Under the pieces are notes generated by a model. That model did no database searches, was not told the DNA's origin, and saw nothing but the letters and a program-made list of their open reading frames with translations. Shown here piece after piece: positions 53,815-61,209 of a stretch of DNA of 64,000 bases; position 1 is the stretch's first letter, and every line of letters begins with the position of its first letter. Source of the DNA: an uncultured Thiotrichaceae bacterium. Lineage in GTDB: Bacteria; Pseudomonadota; Gammaproteobacteria; Thiotrichales; Thiotrichaceae. The stretch spans positions 186,001 to 250,000 of the forward strand of contig CALAMO010000010.1 of the NCBI GenBank assembly GCA_937925855.1, in the 5' to 3' direction. Made by a program: the position numbers and the translations under genes.

Positions 53815-55551
53815 TTATTGAGAATTGCCCCGGAAACCGTCCATAAGCAGGGCCTTAAGCAGGCTAATACCCATTAAAATCATGACAAATGAGAACGGTA
53901 CTGCGGCAACAATCATCGCGGACTGAATGGCGTTCAGTCCACCAGCCAGGAGCAAGGCTGCAATGACTGCGCTCAGGATCAGGCCCCAAATGATGATGTG
54001 CCAGCGTCCTGCTGAACCATACTCGCCGCCCGCGTTGATTGTGTTCACCACTAACACAGCCGAGTCAGCGGAAGTGACCAAATAGGTCAGCAGCAAAACA
54101 ACGATCAATCCAGACATCAGCTTCGCTAACTCAGGTGACAGCATGAGGTTAATGACGGCATAGAGCTGAGCAGTCAGGCTTTCAGAGAAAATAGCACCGT
54201 TGGCGGCGCCATTCAGTTCTAGGTCAATGGCAGTGCCGCCCAAAAGCGTGAACCAGAAGAAGCACATTAGCGATGGCGCCAGAATGGCACCGAGCACAAA
54301 TTCACGAATCGTGCGGTTCTTAGAGATACGCGCCAGGAAGATGCCAACAAACGGTGCAAAAGCGATCCACCAGGCCCAGTAGAAAATAGACCACCAGCCT
54401 TGCCATTCGCCTGGACTACCAGGGCCATCAGCCGGGAAGACGGTGAAGGTGAGTGCGGGTAAGTGCATTACATAGTTGAATAAGCCTTTACCCAATAGCT
54501 CGAAGGCAAACAGCGTGGCGCCGAAGATGAGGAAGAAACCCAGTAAGCCAAACGACAGCACCATATTCAGATTGGAGAGCCATTTAATGCCTTTACCTAC
54601 GCCAGACAGTGCTGACAGTGTTGAACAGATCATCACAACGGCTAAGGCGAGTAACAAGGCGGCCGTGGTGGGTTCAGGCTTATCGCCAACGGTCATCAGC
54701 CACTGCGCGCCCGTAATGTTGTAGAGCCCAGAGGCAAATGAAGCCAGCCCAAGTCCAATGGTTTGACTAATGCCGAGAATAGTTGCTACCACAGCCGTCA
54801 CATCAATAATGTGTCCGATGGGGCCTTCTAAACTACGGCCTAATAACGGGGCCAGTGTGGAACGGATAGTCAGTGGCAGTCCGCGTGAATAGGCGAAGAA
54901 CGCGAGTGAAATACCCACCAGTGCATAACAGGCCCATGCGCCTAAGCCCCAGTGTAGGAAGACGTAGTTATAGGTTGATGGAACTGCTGACAGGGTTTTT
55001 GGAATGACGAGGCCATCGATCGCTGTAATCGCGCCAGAGGCGACCTGGGCATTATATTCGGCCCACAGGTCAGCACCTTCCGCCAGCGTGATATTCGCGG
55101 CAGCGAACGCTTCTTTAACGAGCGCGGCGCTCATTCTAATGTCGGGATTGTCACCGATATGCCACATCGGTTCGCCCGTGGCGTATCCCAACATGCCAAT
55201 ACCAATACCCGCACCAAACATCATGGAAAACCAGGAAAAATTGGAAAATTCCGGGACGCCGTCTGCGGTACCTAATTTCGTTTTACCCCACTTTGGATAA
55301 AGGGCAATCACCAGGCAGACGATGACATAAAAGGCGACGCCCCAGGTGTAGTAGTAATTCAGGTTAGCAAACGACCAATTTTTTATTTTACCCAGTATGT
55401 CTCCGGCCGATTCTGGGAAAACAGCGCACCAAAGTACCACCAGTGCGATGAGTATTTTGGACGCGATAGCGACCAAGTTATTAAAGCCTTTATAAAACCC
55501 ATGTTCAGCCAGGCTGATATTAAGTTCTTTCAATGGGGGCGATAGTGCCAT
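53815..55551 (-). CDS. BCCT family transporter
   Basis: BCCT transporters import betaine, carnitine, choline or related trimethylammonium compounds, driven by sodium or protons. The 578-residue protein has about twelve hydrophobic helices, the glycine motif MMFGAGIGIGMLGYATGEP (about residues 109-127) and the Trp-rich segment WWSIFYWAWWIAFAPFVGIF in the eighth helix, which forms part of the substrate-binding cage. A long periplasmic loop (about 130-185) lies between these. It is divergent from an MttB-superfamily gene across a 478-bp interval that holds a MerR-like ORF and palindromes, which suggests one catabolic or osmolyte unit. The exact substrate is unknown. Confidence 0.92.
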   Translation of the reverse strand: MALSPPLKELNISLAEHGFYKGFNNLVAIASKILIALVVLWCAVFPESAGDILGKIKNWSFANLNYYYTWGVAFYVIVCLVIALYPKWGKTKLGTADGVPEFSNFSWFSMMFGAGIGIGMLGYATGEPMWHIGDNPDIRMSAALVKEAFAAANITLAEGADLWAEYNAQVASGAITAIDGLVIPKTLSAVPSTYNYVFLHWGLGAWACYALVGISLAFFAYSRGLPLTIRSTLAPLLGRSLEGPIGHIIDVTAVVATILGISQTIGLGLASFASGLYNITGAQWLMTVGDKPEPTTAALLLALAVVMICSTLSALSGVGKGIKWLSNLNMVLSFGLLGFFLIFGATLFAFELLGKGLFNYVMHLPALTFTVFPADGPGSPGEWQGWWSIFYWAWWIAFAPFVGIFLARISKNRTIREFVLGAILAPSLMCFFWFTLLGGTAIDLELNGAANGAIFSESLTAQLYAVINLMLSPELAKLMSGLIVVLLLTYLVTSADSAVLVVNTINAGGEYGSAGRWHIIIWGLILSAVIAALLLAGGLNAIQSAMIVAAVPFSFVMILMGISLLKALLMDGFRGNSQ

Positions 55552-55749
55552 GGTAATCCTCCGTGGGGGTGTTTAAGTGACGCTTTTTTCGTACCGTGTG
55601 TTTGGGTTATCTCCTCTACTAAGACCACACTAGTATACTGGGTATTTGATGGCAAGTGCTAGGTGTCCATCTGACTATAAAATAGTATTGAGGTCAGCGG
55701 GTGTTTGATTTGGCTGCAATGATTTCAATATCGAAGATGAAGTGCTTGG

Positions 55750-55767
55750 CCTGAAGCGCGCTTCAGG
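55750..55767. promoter_or_regulatory. Perfect 18-bp palindrome before the MerR-like ORF
   Basis: CCTGAAGCGCGCTTCAGG is fully self-complementary and lies 15 bp before the ATG of the MerR-like ORF, in the gap between divergent BCCT and MttB-type genes. It is a strong candidate for a dimeric regulator's operator. Confidence 0.6.
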
Positions 55768-55782
55768 TAATAGGGTGTATTC

Positions 55783-55992
55783 ATGATTAAATCAACGGTA
55801 GAAAATTTTTGGCTAACGCCCGCGCAAATGGCTGGGCGTACCGGTGTTGCTATCGACACATTGTGTTACTACGAGCGTGAAGGTTTGTTGCAACCGGTTG
55901 AACGCAATTCAAGTAAACACTGCCGCTATATTAGAACAGTAATGAACGCGGAAGCATTTAACCTATTCAGCATTGCAGAGGTTTTGTATTAA
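55783..55992 (+). pseudogene. Truncated MerR-type regulator or mini-HTH protein
   Basis: The 69-residue ORF holds only the N-terminal winged-helix part of a MerR regulator (LTPAQMAGRTGVAIDTLCYY followed by EREGLLQPVERNSSKHCRYI), then a short unrelated tail ending in TAA. Full-length MerR proteins have about 120-150 residues with a dimerisation helix and effector domain, which are missing. I therefore call it a remnant, although a genuine mini-regulator cannot be excluded. It is upstream of the MttB-superfamily gene and is framed by an 18-bp palindrome before it and a 21-bp inverted repeat at its stop. Confidence 0.6.
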
Positions 55993-56012
55993 TGTATACA
56001 ATGTGTATACAT
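55992..56012. promoter_or_regulatory. 21-bp inverted repeat, GntR-type operator candidate
   Basis: ATGTATACA and TGTATACAT are perfect inverted arms separated by ATG, placed 17 bp before the ATG of the MttB-superfamily gene and overlapping the stop of the MerR-like ORF. TGTATACA-type cores are typical of GntR-family repressors, although no GntR gene is present in the window. The site could block transcription of the methyltransferase-like gene. Confidence 0.6.
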
Positions 56013-56029
56013 ATTAGCGGAGTACACTA

Positions 56030-57574
56030 ATGGATGCTGTCGGAACACAACGCCGTGGTCGCGGAAGCCGCAAAAAAGCGCGTTTAACTACCAAGATAGA
56101 CATGCTGCCGCATCTGGAGCAAGGCTTGCCGCTGACCGAACCGATGGATGAAGCACAAATCCATAAGATCAACGACGCTTCCATGGCTATTTTGGAAGAG
56201 GTGGGAGTGGTATTCCGTGATGACATTGCGTTAGCACAGTGGCGGGAAGCGGGCGCGGATGTGCAGGGTGACCGGGTACGTTTTGATCGGGCCATGATTA
56301 TGGACTTGATCAGTACCATTCCGTCAGACATTACCTTAGAGGCACGTAATCCGGCACAAACCGTTAAATTGGGTGGCAAAAATTCTATCTTTGTGCCCAT
56401 GACCGGCGCGCCGTTTGTGTGTGACCTGGAGAATAAGCGGCGCTGGCCGACGCTGGAGGATTTGGGTAATTTTCATAAGCTGGCGCATATGTGTCCGGCG
56501 ATTCACTCTTCGGCACATCACATCGTCGAACCGATGGATCATCCGGTATCACACCGCCACCTGCGCATCACTTATTCCTCGATGAAGCACTCCGATAAGA
56601 CCTTTATGGGCATGACCACTTCCGGCAAGAATGCGGAAGACGTGATGGATATGTGCAAAATCCTGTTTGGGCAGGATTACCTGGAAAATCACAGCGTCGT
56701 CACCGGCAATATTAACGGTAACTCACCGCTGGTGTGGGATGAAACCATGCTGGGGGCGATGCGGGCATTCTCGGCGCATATGCAGCCGGTATTGTGCTCG
56801 CCGTTTGTATTGGGTGGGGCGAATACCCCGGCCAGCGTTGCGCCCACCGTGGCGCAGTTGAATGCGGAAGCGCTGTCTGCGTTGGCTTATACGCAGGTGA
56901 TTCGGAAAGGTGCGCCCGCGATTTACGGACATTATCTCAGCACGGTGTCGATGAAATCCGGTGCGCCGATGGCGGGAACGCCGGAAATTTCGCTGATGAA
57001 TTTTATGATCGGCCAGATGGCGCGGTTTTATGGGGTGCCGTGGCGTACCTCGAATACGCTGGGCGGCTCGAAGTTATTTGATGCGCAGGCCGGTTATGAG
57101 AGCGCGACCACTTTAATGGCGGTGTTGATGTCGGGCGCGAATTATATCTGGCATTCGGCGGGCTGGAATGAGGCCGGTATGCACTGCTCGATGGCGAAGT
57201 TTGTGGTCGATGCGGAGCAGTGTGCGATGGGCTATCGCATGGCTGAGGGGGTGCGTTGGGATGACTTTGATGAGGCGTTAGCGGCGGTGCGGGATGTCGG
57301 GCCGGGCGGGCATTATCTGGGCCACCCGCATACGCTGGAGAATTTTCAGCGGGCGTTTTTTATGCCGGAATTGTTTGATAATAATTCGATTGAACAGTGG
57401 CAGGCTGAGGGTGGTAAGGACACGATTACCCGTGGGCTGGAGCAGGCGAAGAAATTGTTGAATGCCTATGAGGAGCCTAAGCTGGATGAAGCGAAGCATG
57501 AGGAGCTGTTGGATTATGTGGCGCGGCGCGAGCGGGAGATTCCGGCGGTGGATGCGTTGAATGAGACGTACTAA
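56030..57574 (+). CDS. MttB-superfamily methyltransferase-like protein, non-pyrrolysine
   Basis: This 514-residue protein belongs to the trimethylamine methyltransferase superfamily (MttB fold), of which non-pyrrolysine members demethylate quaternary amines such as glycine betaine to a corrinoid protein. The motifs ILEEVGVVFRDDIALAQWRE, MTGAPFVCDLENKRRWPTLE and PSAHHIVEP-like HSSAHHIVEPMDH are seen. There is no in-frame TAG, so it is not the pyrrolysine enzyme. A ribosome site (GCGGAG) precedes the ATG, and the start follows an operator-like repeat. A basic head of about 18 residues (RRGRGSRKKAR) precedes the barrel. No corrinoid protein gene is nearby. The BCCT transporter next door may bring in the substrate. 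Confidence 0.88.
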   Translation: MDAVGTQRRGRGSRKKARLTTKIDMLPHLEQGLPLTEPMDEAQIHKINDASMAILEEVGVVFRDDIALAQWREAGADVQGDRVRFDRAMIMDLISTIPSDITLEARNPAQTVKLGGKNSIFVPMTGAPFVCDLENKRRWPTLEDLGNFHKLAHMCPAIHSSAHHIVEPMDHPVSHRHLRITYSSMKHSDKTFMGMTTSGKNAEDVMDMCKILFGQDYLENHSVVTGNINGNSPLVWDETMLGAMRAFSAHMQPVLCSPFVLGGANTPASVAPTVAQLNAEALSALAYTQVIRKGAPAIYGHYLSTVSMKSGAPMAGTPEISLMNFMIGQMARFYGVPWRTSNTLGGSKLFDAQAGYESATTLMAVLMSGANYIWHSAGWNEAGMHCSMAKFVVDAEQCAMGYRMAEGVRWDDFDEALAAVRDVGPGGHYLGHPHTLENFQRAFFMPELFDNNSIEQWQAEGGKDTITRGLEQAKKLLNAYEEPKLDEAKHEELLDYVARREREIPAVDALNETY

Positions 57575-57777
57575 TTTGGACTTTTTCTTTTTCCTCTGCG
57601 ACGGGTGATGTCATTGGCACTGGGGTCGCTGCTGCCCATCTGGGCTAAGCGTTTGGCGCTTTCGCGCTCGATTAGTGCTTTTAGTCCTGCTTCAAATAAT
57701 GCTTTTTTGTCGGTGATACCGCTTAGCTCAGCGGCTTTAGCTGTTAGGTCTGCAGCAATGTTTGCTGGGATTTGCAT
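57571..57777 (-). CDS. Orphan VapB-type antitoxin-like protein
   Basis: This 68-residue protein has IAADLTAKAAELSGITDKKA followed by LFEAGLKALIERE, a pattern of small VapB or ribbon-helix-helix antitoxins (DUF2191-like), and a basic tail (DITRRRGKRKSPN). Its stop overlaps the end of the MttB-type gene by four bases. No PIN toxin follows. It is therefore a solitary antitoxin-like gene, or the toxin was lost. Confidence 0.65.
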   Translation of the reverse strand: MQIPANIAADLTAKAAELSGITDKKALFEAGLKALIERESAKRLAQMGSSDPSANDITRRRGKRKSPN

Positions 57778-57871
57778 TACGAATTACCTTGTTGAACTTT
57801 CCCTTTGATATTATAGGTGTGTTGGCTCCAGGCAGGACAGTGAATTTCCTTTATGGGTCGTTATTTGGTCA

Positions 57872-59518
57872 TTAAAGGTAAGGAATTAACCCTTCCGGGA
57901 TAACGCGCCCGGCCTGTTCCGGGTACCAGGCGTAAGCCAGATATAAGATGTAGCTATAGCCGAGTAGGATGAACGACACGATGCGCCAAGTGTGCCAGCG
58001 GGCGATGCCTTTGGCGCGGCGGTAGAATTTTTGTTTTAGTTCGCTGTATTTTGGGTCGTTTTCGATGTTGTGTTGGATGATGTAGGTTTCGTCGCCGATG
58101 ATCATTGGGTGTTGGCTTTTCATGGCATTGGCCTTGAACCAGACGACTGTGCTTAGAATGCAGACTAGCCAGATGGCGGCGTAGCGCAGGCTATGTGGTG
58201 CTGGTACAGCGTAGCTTACCAGCTTGTCGAAAGGCTTATCGACTTGGTCTGGCATAATGTCTACCCAGCTGCTGATTTCTGGGAAATAGCCGCTTAATAG
58301 CCAGGGGATGATGACTGCGATTGGCATTAGTAGCCATTTCCACCAACCTGCTACGATGGTGACGATGGCATCGCGGATTTGGGGCATGGTTTTGGTTTGG
58401 AAGGGTTTTCTAAGACTGAGAGCTAACGGCCACCAAAGCCAGAGAGAGGCTTTAAGATTCCAGCGCCATATTAGGGCAGGAATATACCAAATGGGTAAGA
58501 AGATTAAACCCATTATAATGCCGATAGCATCTGGTTTATGGAACTGTTTGAGTAAACCCCTAACTGAGAAAGCCCCATGAACACCTGCTGCTCCAGGTAA
58601 TAATTCAGGTGGATAAGTGAAGTCTGTACACCAGTTGGTGTGATGCCAGTTTGATGGCAGTTTTTTCATCCCTAAAATTGGATGTTTTAATGTGGCCACC
58701 ACTCTAATCAGCAGCGTTCTTATCCAAATTCCCAATCCCCAAAAAGGTAAAAATATAATTCCTACAATCGTTTCTGAGACAGCATCGGCAACAGCACCGG
58801 CATCGGCAACGGCAACGGCACCGGCAACGGCACCGGCAACGGCACCGGCAACGGCACCGGCAACGGCACCGGCAACGGCAACGGCAAAGGCAAAGGCAAA
58901 GGCACCGGCAACGGCACCGGCACCGGCAACGGCACCGGCACCGGCAACGGCACCGGCAACGGCAACGGCACCGGCAACGGCACCGGCAACGGCAACGGCA
59001 ACGGCACCGGCACCGGCAACGGCAACGGCAAAGGCAAAGGCAACGGCAACGGCAAAGGCAAAGGCAACGGCAACGGCAACGGCAACGGCACCTATTACCG
59101 CAGAACGCCAAAATAGCGCCCAACCTTGCTGATCAATCAGCCAGACTTGTGCCAGCCAATAACAAAACAAGAAGCTGACGAGCGCAGAGCAAATAACAAT
59201 AAGTGATTTTTCAACGGTAGAAAGGTCATCTTTGTCTCTATTCCAATAGCGGCGTAATAGCGTGACACCTAACTCAACCGAAGCCTCAGACCGCAACAAA
59301 ATAACCGGCACAGCAAATGCCGTAATCAACAACCACCAATAATGCCCAAAATGCCAAACCAAAACCCCATACAAGCCCAGCGCCCAAAACGTCTCCAGCA
59401 CCGACAACACCGAAACCTGACCCTTCTCAATCGAAGCATCCGTACACCGCCAAACCCACCCCCGTTCAGGTGCAGCACCTACCTCAACATCAGCCCCCGG
59501 CGATTCAGCCAAAACCAA
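57872..59518 (-). CDS. Membrane protein with a long alternating Ala-Val/Gly/Phe repeat
   Basis: This protein of up to 548 residues has membrane helices in its N-terminal third (LETFWALGLYGVLVWHFGHY and SLIVICSALVSFLFCYWLAQ), then about 100 residues of strictly alternating Ala with Val, Gly or Phe, encoded by a hexanucleotide repeat (58782-59092), and further helices (IGIIMGLIFLPIWYIPALIW, MKSQHPMIIGDETYII). The repeat would make one long hydrophobic stretch. The start shown is a TTG with no good ribosome site, so the N-terminus is uncertain. I do not recognise a family; the distal part slightly resembles YcxB-like or PTPDL-type membrane proteins, without confidence. Confidence 0.7.
   Translation of the reverse strand: MVLAESPGADVEVGAAPERGWVWRCTDASIEKGQVSVLSVLETFWALGLYGVLVWHFGHYWWLLITAFAVPVILLRSEASVELGVTLLRRYWNRDKDDLSTVEKSLIVICSALVSFLFCYWLAQVWLIDQQGWALFWRSAVIGAVAVAVAVAFAFAVAVAFAFAVAVAGAGAVAVAVAGAVAGAVAVAGAVAGAGAVAGAGAVAGAFAFAFAVAVAGAVAGAVAGAVAGAVAGAVAVADAGAVADAVSETIVGIIFLPFWGLGIWIRTLLIRVVATLKHPILGMKKLPSNWHHTNWCTDFTYPPELLPGAAGVHGAFSVRGLLKQFHKPDAIGIIMGLIFLPIWYIPALIWRWNLKASLWLWWPLALSLRKPFQTKTMPQIRDAIVTIVAGWWKWLLMPIAVIIPWLLSGYFPEISSWVDIMPDQVDKPFDKLVSYAVPAPHSLRYAAIWLVCILSTVVWFKANAMKSQHPMIIGDETYIIQHNIENDPKYSELKQKFYRRAKGIARWHTWRIVSFILLGYSYILYLAYAWYPEQAGRVIPEGLIPYL
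58782..59092. repeat. Hexanucleotide tandem repeat, about 50 units of GGCAAC/GGCACC/GGCAAA
   Basis: About 310 bp consist almost entirely of six-base units GGCAAC, GGCACC and GGCAAA (read on the plus strand). Read leftward within the membrane-protein gene they give Ala-Val, Ala-Gly and Ala-Phe pairs. Because the unit is six bases, gain or loss of units keeps the reading frame. All six frames are open over the repeat, which explains overlapping ORFs there. Confidence 0.95.
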
Positions 59519-59538
59519 CCCCCAAGCTCATCAAGCCC

Positions 59539-59904
59539 TCAAATCCAAACATCATCAGCCGCCGTTAACTCACTCTCCGCATCCCCGGTATTCAACACAC
59601 CCTTAGGCTCCACGATCATAATCTGACATTCCTCCTCAGCCACGGGCCGATGCTCAACCCCCTTCGGCACCACATACATTTCCCCGGCATTCAGCGTCAC
59701 CTTGCCATCCCTAAATTCAATAGCCAGCGAACCCGCCAGCACAATAAACACCTCATCCGTATCCGGGTGGTCATGCCAGACAAATTCACCCTGTACTTTC
59801 ACCAGCTTGAACTGATAGTCATTCATTTCCGCAATCACTTTCGGTGACCAGTGTTCGTTGAACAGTGAAAACTTATGCTGCAGGTTGATCGGGGTGTGGT
59901 TCAT
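59539..59904 (-). CDS. Small cupin domain protein
   Basis: This protein of about 121 residues has a single cupin fold with the metal motif WHDHPDTDEVFIVLAGSLAI and the second motif VVPKGVEHRPVAEEE (the final His of the metal site in EHRP). The frame opens at 59952, but the ATG at 59902-59904 (MNHTPINL) gives the usual length. Cupins of this size are often isomerases, dioxygenases or storage-like proteins, so no reaction is assigned. It lies upstream of the repeat-containing membrane protein, in the same direction. Confidence 0.85.
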   Translation of the reverse strand: MNHTPINLQHKFSLFNEHWSPKVIAEMNDYQFKLVKVQGEFVWHDHPDTDEVFIVLAGSLAIEFRDGKVTLNAGEMYVVPKGVEHRPVAEEECQIMIVEPKGVLNTGDAESELTAADDVWI

Positions 59905-59992
59905 GGTAGGGCGCTCAGTAATCAGGAGAGGTGAAATTTTAGCAGGAATCACCTACATGAGCGATTACAGGAATTTCTGCCAGCTGCAATGA

Positions 59993-60021
59993 TTGACAGA
60001 AAATATCATTGAAACCATAAT
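59993..60021 (+). promoter_or_regulatory. Sigma-70 promoter of the toxin-antitoxin operon
   Basis: TTGACA (59993-59998) and CATAAT (60016-60021) are separated by 17 bp, close to consensus. The -10 box is overlapped by palindromes that are probably operators. The antitoxin ATG is at 60056. Confidence 0.75.
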
Positions 60022-60035
60022 GGTTGCATTGCAAC
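60013..60035. promoter_or_regulatory. Two overlapping 13-bp palindromes, antitoxin operator candidates
   Basis: AACCATAATGGTT (60013-60025) and GTTGCATTGCAAC (60023-60035) are both perfect palindromes around one central base. They share three bases and cover the -10 box and start region of the toxin-antitoxin promoter. This is the expected place for autorepression by a ribbon-helix-helix antitoxin. Confidence 0.7.
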
Positions 60036-60055
60036 TCCAAAACGGTGGATTTTGA

Positions 60056-60343
60056 ATGGCTTCGATTACACTAAAAGACATTGACCCCTCATTATTAGAG
60101 CGCCTAAAAGTGTTGGCCGCCGACGATAAGCGCAGTCTTAACCGACAGGTTATATGGCTGCTCGAACAAAGAGTTGATCCAAATACAACAGATCCGGCAG
60201 TTAACGCGCTTCAGCAGCAACAGGCGCAGCTCGCCGCATGGCAGAATCTGTCAGGTCGTTGGGTGGGAACGCCAACTGAAACGGATGAGGTCATCGCGGA
60301 TATTTACCAAACGCGCACTGAGGGCCGGGAGTTCAGTTGGTGA
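60056..60343 (+). CDS. FitA/Arc-type antitoxin
   Basis: This 95-residue protein begins with a ribbon-helix-helix DNA-binding domain (MASITLKDIDPSLLERLKVL followed by AADDKRSLNRQVIWLLEQRV), and its C-terminal half (NALQQQQAQLAAWQNLSGRW) is probably the toxin-neutralising tail. Such antitoxins repress their own promoter, and palindromes lie over that promoter. Its stop overlaps the GTG start of the PIN toxin gene (GTGA), the usual coupling in these modules. Confidence 0.88.
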   Translation: MASITLKDIDPSLLERLKVLAADDKRSLNRQVIWLLEQRVDPNTTDPAVNALQQQQAQLAAWQNLSGRWVGTPTETDEVIADIYQTRTEGREFSW

Positions 60344-60762
60344 AAGTGCTGGATACCGATGTCTGTATTGAAATATTACGCGGCAATGCTGCTGTTATGC
60401 AGGCACGCAGTCGGACGCTGGATCAGGTGGTGACGACCTGGATAACGGCTTGTGAACTGTCTTATGGCGCAGCAAATTCAATAAAACCACAGGAAAACGC
60501 TATCCTGGTCAATGAATTTTTGGCAACCACGCCTGTGCTGGAATGTAATCTGGCGGCGGCGGATATTTTCGGGCGTCATAAAGCCAGTTTGAGACAAGCG
60601 GGGCAGACTGTTGCGGATGCTGATTTAATGATTGCTGCGCTTACCCTGAGTCATGCCGGGACGTTGATTACCGGTAATATTAAACATTATGCACGGATTC
60701 CTGATTTGCGGATTGAGGACTGGATTCGTGGGAGAGCAACCTCTGGGACATCGTTGTCTTGA
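60340..60762 (+). CDS. vapC: VapC-type PIN-domain toxin
   Basis: This 140-residue PIN-domain ribonuclease toxin has the first acidic motif VLDTDVCIEILRGN, a middle Glu in CELSYGAANS, the third acidic motif VADADLMIAALTL and the final TGNIKHYARIPDL. These are the residues that bind the divalent metal for RNA cleavage. The GTG at 60340 is chosen because it overlaps the antitoxin stop; a TTG three bases upstream is less likely. Most members cleave tRNA or rRNA. Confidence 0.92.
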   Translation: MKVLDTDVCIEILRGNAAVMQARSRTLDQVVTTWITACELSYGAANSIKPQENAILVNEFLATTPVLECNLAAADIFGRHKASLRQAGQTVADADLMIAALTLSHAGTLITGNIKHYARIPDLRIEDWIRGRATSGTSLS

Positions 60763-60781
60763 CCTTCAGAGGGGTATTAAT

Positions 60782-61156
60782 ATGCTAATCGACCACATCG
60801 GTTTAGTCGTTTCCGATTATGAAACCAGCAAGGCATTTTACCTAGCCTGCCTCCGGCCTTTGGGGATTGAGTTAGTGGTTGAACTGGAAAATGAAGGTTG
60901 GGCTGGCCTTGGCCGTGATGGCAAAGGTGAGTTCTGGTTTGGGCCAGATGAGAAGGTACAGCACCCGATGCATATCGCATTTCGGGCTGAAACCCGGGCG
61001 CAGGTCGATGCGTTCTATCGGGCGGCATTAGCTGCGGGCGGGCAGGATAATGGTGCGCCGGGGGTGCGTGAGATTTATCACCCCGATTATTACGGGGCGT
61101 TCGTACTTGACCCGGATGGGCATAATATTGAGGCGGTTTGTCATACCGCGCAGTGA
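60782..61156 (+). CDS. VOC family (glyoxalase-like) protein
   Basis: This 124-residue protein has the vicinal-oxygen-chelate fold: it starts MLIDHIGLVVSDYETSKAFY, has a central HIAFRAETRAQVDAFYRAAL and a terminal GAFVLDPDGHNIEAVCH, with His and Glu metal ligands at the expected positions. The longer frame from 60689 overlaps the toxin gene and is not used. Related proteins act as glyoxalases, resistance proteins or dioxygenases. It follows the toxin-antitoxin pair and precedes a convergent gene. Confidence 0.92.
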   Translation: MLIDHIGLVVSDYETSKAFYLACLRPLGIELVVELENEGWAGLGRDGKGEFWFGPDEKVQHPMHIAFRAETRAQVDAFYRAALAAGGQDNGAPGVREIYHPDYYGAFVLDPDGHNIEAVCHTAQ

Positions 61157-61209
61157 GTTTCAGTCGCGTGGGGTGACAGCGGTCAAGTTGTCAGCATTAA
61201 GTGACTCGC

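Noticed and set aside
56030-57574. Pyrrolysine-containing trimethylamine methyltransferase
   Set aside because: There is no in-frame TAG in the gene, so it is a non-pyrrolysine member of the superfamily.
58782-59092. CRISPR-like array
   Set aside because: The units are contiguous six-base repeats with no spacers and lie within a coding frame.
58692-59132. Overlapping ORFs in several frames over the hexanucleotide repeat
   Set aside because: A six-base repeat without stop codons opens all frames. Only the frame that continues into flanking membrane-protein sequence is supported.
60689-60781. Longer start for the VOC protein inside the toxin gene
   Set aside because: The added residues are a shadow of the toxin's C-terminus. 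The fold starts at MLIDHIGLVV from 60782.
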